NCBI GenBank assembly: GCA_950061135.1
Contig: CATLVU010000007.1
Location: 1-46,591 of the forward strand
Origin: an uncultured Oligoflexia bacterium
GTDB taxonomy: Bacteria > Bdellovibrionota > Bacteriovoracia > Bacteriovoracales > Bacteriovoracaceae
Length of the DNA: 46,591 nucleotides
Direction: 5' to 3'
Position 1 is the stretch's first letter; the number at the start of each line of letters is the position of its first letter. Shown here piece by piece: positions 41,744 through 46,591 of this stretch. The notes under the pieces were generated by a model, which was given only the letters and a program-made list of their open reading frames with translations, was not told the origin of the DNA and did no database searches. Made by a program: the position numbers and the translations under genes.

Positions 41744-42933
41744 GCAGCTTCTTTACTGTTATTCGGTAGAATATTGAGAAATAACTCTCTGTCATACGAC
41801 TTATAGAGTTTGTTAATTAAACCAGCTTGTGCGTGGCCCAATATTGATGAGCGGAGGGCATAAAACTCTTCCTTTGATATTGTAAAATCAGAATCATGGG
41901 CCAGCTTGTTTCTTAAGTTAATCAAGTCAAGTTGAAATGAGATATCATTTAGTTCTTTTCCAAGAAAAAACTGTAGTTTAGGTGACCTTTCAAATGCTCC
42001 TTTGGTTATTAAACAATTATTAAAGTGAGCATCTTTTAAGAATTTAAAAATTGAGACTAAGGAAAAATTTGTCTTTACATCAATAAAAGCGACATCTGAC
42101 TCGTTTTCCTTTCTCGTTGAAATTCTATTACTTCTTTTGCAAAACCAAATCTTATTATAAGATGTTGAAGAAAGTACTGCCTTTTTAAATACATCATTAA
42201 CAACAGATTCGAGTCCTTTTAAATAAGAAAATGCAATACTATTAAGGTTGTAGATTCGATTATCATGAAGTTCGATTTCAGCTTTAATTATTTCTTCTTT
42301 TGCACTATGGGGCATTGATTGGAAGACCTTTTCTGGTATGCAATAAGAAATTATTGAATTGATTATTTTCTGAGAAATATTCGCATTAATTAGTGATGAT
42401 TCTTCTAGAACCTCAATCCTATTTTCAGAGAAAAACAATTCATTTTTTGAATCTTCAATAATGACGGGAAAACGCATTCCACTTTGATAATTTGAAAGAG
42501 AATCACTATATAATTCTCCATCTTGATAACACGAAAATTGTGATAATCTTTCTGCACATGATTTTTGAGAATTTTCGATTATAGTAAAGTCTTCAACTTC
42601 AAACCAGATCTCTACATCGTGAGCATTATAAATGTCATCATATAAGCCTTGTTTTGGTCTTTCTGTCTCAATACTCTTTATCTTGCCTACCCACAAGAAG
42701 CGATAATCGGAAATAAAAAGGTACGTACTTTCGTTACTGAGCGATATTTCTTTAAAATCTGAAATATTTAAAGGATCTTTCTTTGACTTAGAGATCTTTC
42801 CCCAATATCTAGTCGCCTTAGGGTCTTTTTTCTTTGCCTTTTTTAGATCAAAGTAAAATCTATGGGCCTGAGTATATTCTTCTACATTACTATCGAGAAA
42901 TGGATTAAATACAAGATAAAAGTGTTTATTCAT
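41740..42933 (-). CDS. HEPN-domain protein, putative RNase effector
   Basis: 397 residues. The C-terminal 180 residues are helical and contain INLRNKLAHDSDF, the HEPN signature with Arg341-x4-His346. The N-terminal half is beta-rich (YLFISDYRFLWVGKIKSIE) and may be a sensor or binding domain. HEPN proteins with this motif are commonly ribonucleases in defence and toxin systems. The start overlaps the stop of the upstream DUF2779 fragment as TAATG, so the pair was translationally coupled. That partner is truncated, so present activity is uncertain. Confidence 0.68.
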   Translation of the reverse strand: MNKHFYLVFNPFLDSNVEEYTQAHRFYFDLKKAKKKDPKATRYWGKISKSKKDPLNISDFKEISLSNESTYLFISDYRFLWVGKIKSIETERPKQGLYDDIYNAHDVEIWFEVEDFTIIENSQKSCAERLSQFSCYQDGELYSDSLSNYQSGMRFPVIIEDSKNELFFSENRIEVLEESSLINANISQKIINSIISYCIPEKVFQSMPHSAKEEIIKAEIELHDNRIYNLNSIAFSYLKGLESVVNDVFKKAVLSSTSYNKIWFCKRSNRISTRKENESDVAFIDVKTNFSLVSIFKFLKDAHFNNCLITKGAFERSPKLQFFLGKELNDISFQLDLINLRNKLAHDSDFTISKEEFYALRSSILGHAQAGLINKLYKSYDRELFLNILPNNSKEAA

Positions 42934-43281
42934 TATGCTGCCTCTTCATTATTAGCTACTTTTACGAGCTGATTCCAATGTTCCCAAATCATAACCATTG
43001 CAAATGTATCGAGTTCACAATACCTAAGTAATGCCGATTTTACTTTCTCACGTTCTTGGTCAGACATATGAGTAAATTGCATCATTGCATAAGCTGTTAA
43101 TGCGGCTCCTCCGTTGGCAATATCAGAATCGCTCATTACAAGCTCCAGCTGATCGTAGTCCCACTTATCAAAGACAGGAGGTAATGTTTTGTATGGGTTA
43201 ACTACTTGACCTTCGTCATCTAGGCTAATCCAAGTATGGGCCTCAAAGTTTTTCGATTTTATTTCGCAATTTTTGCCATAG
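42933..43281 (-). pseudogene. C-terminal fragment of a DUF2779 protein
   Basis: The minus-strand frame is open well beyond ATG 43136 and reads EIKSKNFEAHTWISLDDEG, VVNPYKTLPPVF, GGAALTAYAMMQF and LRYCELDTFAMVMIWEHW, the conserved C-terminus of DUF2779 proteins (usually about 450-500 residues). The N-terminal nuclease-like part is gone. Homology ends near 43281, exactly where the plus-strand integrase remnant begins, so a recombination event cut the gene. No ribosome site precedes 43136. The frame stays open antisense to the integrase remnant, which is not evidence of coding. Confidence 0.8.
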
Positions 43282-43416
43282 AGAGGCTGGAAAGATTTGA
43301 AAACTTTGTCTGTATATTTACGTCTAGCAGGGATTGAAGAGAAGGGCGTGACGGAGGGTCTTAACTTTTTACCCCAAAATACGGGAAATATTGTGTCAAT
43401 AAATACAGTAGGTTAG
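43282..43416 (+). pseudogene. C-terminal remnant of an integrase related to the one at 8247
   Basis: Encodes RGWKDLKTLSVYLRLAGIEE then KGVTEGLNFLP, nearly matching GWKDLKTLGVYLRLAGIDER and GVTEGLNFLP of the intact integrase (8247-9380), followed by a divergent tail and a stop at 43414-43416. A stop codon at 43279 closes the frame upstream. Only the Trp and Tyr part of the active site is left. Confidence 0.9.
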
Positions 43417-43423
43417 ACGTTTT

Positions 43424-43499
43424 TACAGCAATTGCGGTATTTTGGATTGCACTTACAGCAAATGCGGTATAAAATGGTTTTGTTACAGCAAATGCTGTA
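43424..43499. promoter_or_regulatory. Three operator palindromes with exact 30-bp spacing
   Basis: TACAGCAATTGCGGTA (43424-43439), TACAGCAAATGCGGTA (43454-43469) and TACAGCAAATGCTGTA (43484-43499). The last is a full TACAGCA-N2-TGCTGTA palindrome, the others near-perfect. Starts are 43424, 43454 and 43484, so all three face the same side of the helix. The last ends 12 bases before the toxin-like gene. Probable autoregulatory sites of the downstream pair. Confidence 0.85.
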
Positions 43500-43511
43500 C
43501 TGAGGTTTTGA

Positions 43512-43889
43512 ATGAATGAAGCTGATTTAAAAAAGTTAATAGAGTCTAAAGAAGAGTTGTTTCTAAAGAAGCTTAAATATGCGGGTCTTAATGACCTAGA
43601 GTATTGGGAAAAGCGACCAGAGAATCTATCGCGAGAACTCTTGGTTAGATATCTAAATAGTATTGATGAAACGAAGGAAGTCTTTCCAGATATGTCAGTT
43701 AGAGAAAGTGATGGTGGAAAGTACGGACAGACAGGGTTCAAATGGGTTTTTAAGCTTAGAGACAGCTTCCTTATTATGGGGAAAAAGGTCGATATTTACC
43801 TAAAGGGCTTTTTCTTTGAAGAGGGTGACCCTAGGGGAATTGAGGTTCAATCGTTTAAAAAATCTGTAATCTTGAAAAAGGTAAAATAA
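43512..43889 (+). CDS. Putative MqsR/RelE-like toxin
   Basis: 125 residues. Helical N-terminus (1-50), then beta strands including GFKWVFKLRDSFLIMG and KKVDIYLKGFFFEE, ending GIEVQSFKKSVILKK. The terminal VYLK...SFK-like pattern resembles MqsR and other RelE-fold mRNA interferases, but no catalytic residue can be fixed by eye. No good ribosome site precedes ATG 43512 (only GAGG 10 bases away). The next gene, 10 bases downstream, encodes a zinc-ribbon protein in the antitoxin position, and three operators precede. Toxin role is inference. Confidence 0.5.
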   Translation: MNEADLKKLIESKEELFLKKLKYAGLNDLEYWEKRPENLSRELLVRYLNSIDETKEVFPDMSVRESDGGKYGQTGFKWVFKLRDSFLIMGKKVDIYLKGFFFEEGDPRGIEVQSFKKSVILKKVK

Positions 43890-43899
43890 GAGGTAGAAA

Positions 43900-44490
43900 A
43901 TGGAATGTTCACACAACAATATTTCTAACAAAAAAGTAAAAAAAGAAATTTTTGATATGACCTTTGAGGCCAAGACAAGTGTTTGTAATGATTGTGGTGC
44001 TCATTTGCGCGATAACGAATATGAAAAGAAGTATATGCAGTGGCTAGAGGGGATTTATAAAGAAAGAAGAGACAAATTCCAAACTCAATGTCATTTTTCC
44101 AAGAATTTAGTTAAATGTGCGGAAGCGTACTTGGAGGATTATCCAGGGATTTCACCAACTGTGTTTTTCAGAGCACTTGTTACAATTTACTTTAATGTGG
44201 TCGATGGAGATGGAAAAAAATCTTCTCAGCTAGAATCAATTTTAGATGCTGAAATTTATGACTCTTTTATTCAGGATAAAGACAGGAAAAAAGTAACGAT
44301 CCAGTTTAAACCTAAGATGATGATTGAACTTTTGGCCATAGGTGAATTTTTAGGGGAGAGCACTTCCACTATTGTTGAGGAGGTTGTTGTTAAATTTATG
44401 ACAATGATTACCTCTCACGATGAAAGACTTAGGAGCTTTTGGGAAAATGAGATTCGAGACTATCTTGATATGTTTTTAAAGGGTGCCTAG
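43900..44490 (+). CDS. Zinc-ribbon protein, putative antitoxin of the MqsA-like type
   Basis: 196 residues. The N-terminus has CSHNN, then FEAKTSVCNDCGAHLRDNEYEK, a four-ligand (C/H...CxxC) zinc ribbon close to the YgiT/MqsA type. The remainder is helical with a possible ribbon-helix-helix segment near 125-155 (KKVTIQFKPKMMIELLAIGEFLGE), rather than the XRE domain of MqsA. AGAGGTAG precedes ATG. Toxin-first order is as in mqsRA. Such antitoxins bind both the toxin and the operators. Confidence 0.5.
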   Translation: MECSHNNISNKKVKKEIFDMTFEAKTSVCNDCGAHLRDNEYEKKYMQWLEGIYKERRDKFQTQCHFSKNLVKCAEAYLEDYPGISPTVFFRALVTIYFNVVDGDGKKSSQLESILDAEIYDSFIQDKDRKKVTIQFKPKMMIELLAIGEFLGESTSTIVEEVVVKFMTMITSHDERLRSFWENEIRDYLDMFLKGA

Positions 44491-44650
44491 CTTGATCTAG
44501 TGGGTAAGTTTGAACTTTATTATCTTATCTTTTTATTATAGTTTTGGAGAAGTTGTTTCAATTTTGAAATTGTAATGTCTGAAGTCATAAGAGAAATGAA
44601 TTATGTTTGATTATTTAAAAATCGTAACTTAAAATTATGTAAGAGGTTTT

Positions 44651-44938
44651 ATGAGTAAAACAGCAGTTTTAACAGGACAGTTTTTGTCGGATATTGAGTC
44701 CGTAGAAGACATTTTGAAAAAATATAAGATTGAAACTGTCAGGGAAATTCAGGAAGATACAACTTTATTAGTTATCGGAGAAGGTACAAAATCATACTGG
44801 GCCAGCTCTCCCACTGGTACTTTGATTCACGAGGCTACCAGAAGAAGTTTGAATGGGAGCGAAATTGAAGTTCTTTATGAAAAAGAGTTCTTAAGAAAAT
44901 TTAATCCCAAAACCCCCACTGATGAAATTCACGTTTAG
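44651..44938 (+). CDS. Stand-alone BRCT-like domain protein
   Basis: 95 residues with the BRCT pattern: TAVLTGQFLSDIESVEDILKKYKIETVREIQEDTTLLVIGEGTKS (beta1, Gly, alpha1, strand, then the VxG strand) and an EVLYEKEFLRKF end resembling the ISEEEF of DNA-ligase BRCT domains. BRCT domains recognise phosphorylated or DNA ends. Only a single domain is present. It lies between the toxin-antitoxin-like pair and zorA, 90 bases upstream of the latter, and the operon link is uncertain. AAGAGG precedes ATG. Confidence 0.6.
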   Translation: MSKTAVLTGQFLSDIESVEDILKKYKIETVREIQEDTTLLVIGEGTKSYWASSPTGTLIHEATRRSLNGSEIEVLYEKEFLRKFNPKTPTDEIHV

Positions 44939-45028
44939 TATATTTTTCTCCCTATAATTATTCTTTAATACAGGTCAGATTTCCTCCGATAAATAGCTAT
45001 AATTATAAGCATTTTTGTAGGTAAACTT

Positions 45029-46498
45029 ATGAGTTTTATACTAAGCGTATTGGAGAGAATTAATAGCATTATTCACTTAGAGCATAGTCCTATTTTAATT
45101 CCGTTAATTATTGGACTATTTGGAGCTTCAATATTTTTGCTTTTCACAGGTTTGTGGAGAGTAAAAGCTCAGATAAAAAAAAAGTTGAAGGCACTCAAAA
45201 AATTTGAAACGAGTGCAGCAATTGATCGAAAAGATTTCGTAAAAATACAACAACTCTTTGAGGATGATAAAGTCCTCCATCATCAGTGGCGTGAATTTGA
45301 AGAGTGTGTTGTTGTTGATCGTATAGCCGATGGGCAAGAAGAATATAGGAATACTATTGCAGCAAGCGAGTTTTTTAACTTTGAGGATGTTGTTAATACG
45401 GCGGACTCTTGGATTTATAATGTAAAATTTAATTTTTTCAATGTTGTTCCAAATCTTCTTACTGGCCTTGGTATTTTAGGTACTTTTATTGGAATTATAT
45501 CGGGTTTAGAGGTTGATCCAAATGCAACCACGTCGGTTGGTATAAACATAGAAACATTCATTATAGGATTAAAGAAGTCGTTTGGAACTTCTATTTGTGG
45601 TTTGTTCTTAGCAACTATTTTTACTTTATTTGAAAAGTTAAGAATGGATAGGACGGAACATGTTGTTAATGAGCTTGCACAAGAGATTGATAGACTTTTC
45701 AAAAGGAAAGTTGAGCAAGAATACTTAATGAACATTCACCAAGCGATGGAAGAACAAAATTCGACACTAAAGACTCTTGCCTCAGAAATCGGAGGTGAGA
45801 TTGTTAAGAGTATTACTGGTATGGGGATAGATACAGTAGATATAGGTGACAATGTCAAAGAAGGTATTGCAAATGGCTTTGCTAATCTTGGAGAGAACTT
45901 AAGTCAACTTAATGAAATACACAAAACTTACCAAGATAGTGCAAGAGTTATACTCGATGAGTCAAAGAGTGTCGGAGTTGCAGTTACATACTTAAATAAA
46001 GCAGTTCAGGGATACTCTGGAAATGTTGATGATACTTCAAAGAAATTTGAAATTGCGAGTAATAAATTAGAAAGTTTAACAGATAAGCAATCTCAACAAA
46101 TCAGTAGTTTCGAAACGACTTCTTCGAATATTATTAAAGCAGCGGAGATAAGCCAGGGTAGTATTGATAAGTTAATTGAGACAAAGGACTCTTTTCAAAC
46201 AGCATTTACAAAGACTTCTGAAGATTTAGGAGAGATGGTAACATCCTTTACATCACTCGTTAACGAGTACAATTCAAAGACGCAAAACTCTCTTTCGGGA
46301 ACATTTAAAACTTTTGACAACGAGCTTTCTAAGGCTGTCACAAGTCTAGGTAAAGGCGTTGGTGAGATGTCAGAAGGAGTAGATAATATTGCATACTACC
46401 TTGGACAGCTGAAGAGCCAGGTAGATACAGCAATAAAAGAAATGGAAGTGAAGGAAAAGGAGAACAAGGACGACTCGCCACCTCCTTTTGAATCATAA
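45029..46498 (+). CDS. zorA: ZorA, MotA/ExbB-like stator subunit of a Zorya anti-phage system
   Basis: 489 residues. Membrane helices near 17-40, 137-158 (NLLTGLGILGTFIGIISGLE) and 178-200 (GTSICGLFLATIFTLFEKL) form a MotA/TolQ/ExbB-type unit, followed by a long coiled-coil cytoplasmic tail (from about 215), the hallmark of ZorA. ZorA and ZorB form a proton-driven inner-membrane complex that senses phage entry. The zorB start overlaps the stop codon by one base. The downstream zorC/zorD or zorE genes are off the window, so the type cannot be set. Confidence 0.88.
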   Translation: MSFILSVLERINSIIHLEHSPILIPLIIGLFGASIFLLFTGLWRVKAQIKKKLKALKKFETSAAIDRKDFVKIQQLFEDDKVLHHQWREFEECVVVDRIADGQEEYRNTIAASEFFNFEDVVNTADSWIYNVKFNFFNVVPNLLTGLGILGTFIGIISGLEVDPNATTSVGINIETFIIGLKKSFGTSICGLFLATIFTLFEKLRMDRTEHVVNELAQEIDRLFKRKVEQEYLMNIHQAMEEQNSTLKTLASEIGGEIVKSITGMGIDTVDIGDNVKEGIANGFANLGENLSQLNEIHKTYQDSARVILDESKSVGVAVTYLNKAVQGYSGNVDDTSKKFEIASNKLESLTDKQSQQISSFETTSSNIIKAAEISQGSIDKLIETKDSFQTAFTKTSEDLGEMVTSFTSLVNEYNSKTQNSLSGTFKTFDNELSKAVTSLGKGVGEMSEGVDNIAYYLGQLKSQVDTAIKEMEVKEKENKDDSPPPFES

Positions 46499-46591
46499 TG
46501 AGTAAGAAAGTGAAAAAAACACAAGAAAATTTTGTATGGCTGTCTTATTCTGACTTGGCAACAGGTCTTTTGATTTCCTTTATATTAATCT
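46498..46591 (+). CDS. zorB: ZorB, MotB-like subunit, N-terminal codons only (truncated by window edge)
   Basis: The ATG overlaps the zorA stop as TAATG. The 31 visible residues end in FVWLSYSDLATGLLISFILI, a single membrane helix with Asp19 near its start, the position of the proton-carrying aspartate in MotB/ZorB proteins. The peptidoglycan-binding OmpA-like domain expected for ZorB lies beyond the window. Confidence 0.85.
   Translation, partial: MSKKVKKTQENFVWLSYSDLATGLLISFILI

Noticed and set aside
43282-43420. Minus-strand frame open across the integrase remnant
   Set aside because: It is antisense to a clear integrase fragment; DUF2779 similarity stops at about 43281.
1-46591. CRISPR arrays
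   Set aside because: The only regular repeats are the coding 15-bp units and short operator sets; none has 25-40 bp repeats with unique spacers.

Overview
This AT-rich window comes from a Gram-negative bacterium, shown by VirB/TraB-type secretion parts, a TolC/RND copper pump and lipobox proteins. Gene style (short overlapping operons, very AT-rich codons, the XRE/integrase pairs, the DUF2779 fragment) would suit a Bdellovibrionota/Bacteriovorax-like host, but that is a guess; no rRNA, tRNA or core housekeeping gene is present. The whole window is accessory DNA: several islands stacked against one another, with four integrase genes or integrase remnants marking old junctions.

Region 1 (1-9380) is the end of an integrative conjugative element. 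A VirB4 ATPase gene runs in from the left edge. It is followed in canonical virB order by VirB5-, VirB6-, VirB8-, VirB9- and VirB10-like genes, a lipoprotein, a VirD4 coupling ATPase and a MOBC-type relaxase. A 138-bp nest of inverted repeats next to the relaxase is a strong oriT candidate. Beyond it lie a small basic protein, an SSB, an excisionase and a tyrosine integrase.

Region 2 (9576-16961) looks like defence cargo. A ParB-fold nuclease gene, a Lys-repeat protein with a PD-(D/E)xK-like core and an Rx4H (HEPN-like) protein form a compact, unrecognised cluster. After it come a possible tRNA/tmRNA 3'-end remnant, a terminator, a headless ORF, and an AbiE-like type IV toxin-antitoxin pair with 18-bp phased operators and an XRE regulator.

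Region 3 (17174-36789) is a metal-resistance island. It holds two paralogous CDF exporters at its flanks, a merR/merT-like operon without merA, a broken transposase fused to an integrase remnant, copZ-copA-csoR, an ECF sigma/anti-sigma pair, a haem-binding protein, a cus-type RND operon, a third CDF and a methyltransferase-like gene. Three near-identical CsoR-type operators probably join copZA, csoR and the cus operon into one copper regulon. A small membrane-peptide gene occurs three times on the minus strand (one intact, one frameshifted, one fragment). The island ends with a recombinase-like HTH gene divergent from an XRE regulator and a second integrase.

Region 4 (36797-46591) is a second defence island. 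It holds an unknown membrane protein, McrB (with an EVE-like reader) and McrC, a HEPN protein coupled to a truncated DUF2779 gene, a scar carrying an integrase remnant, an MqsRA-like toxin-antitoxin pair behind three operators spaced exactly 30 bp apart, a stand-alone BRCT-like protein, and the start of a Zorya system (zorA and the first codons of zorB).
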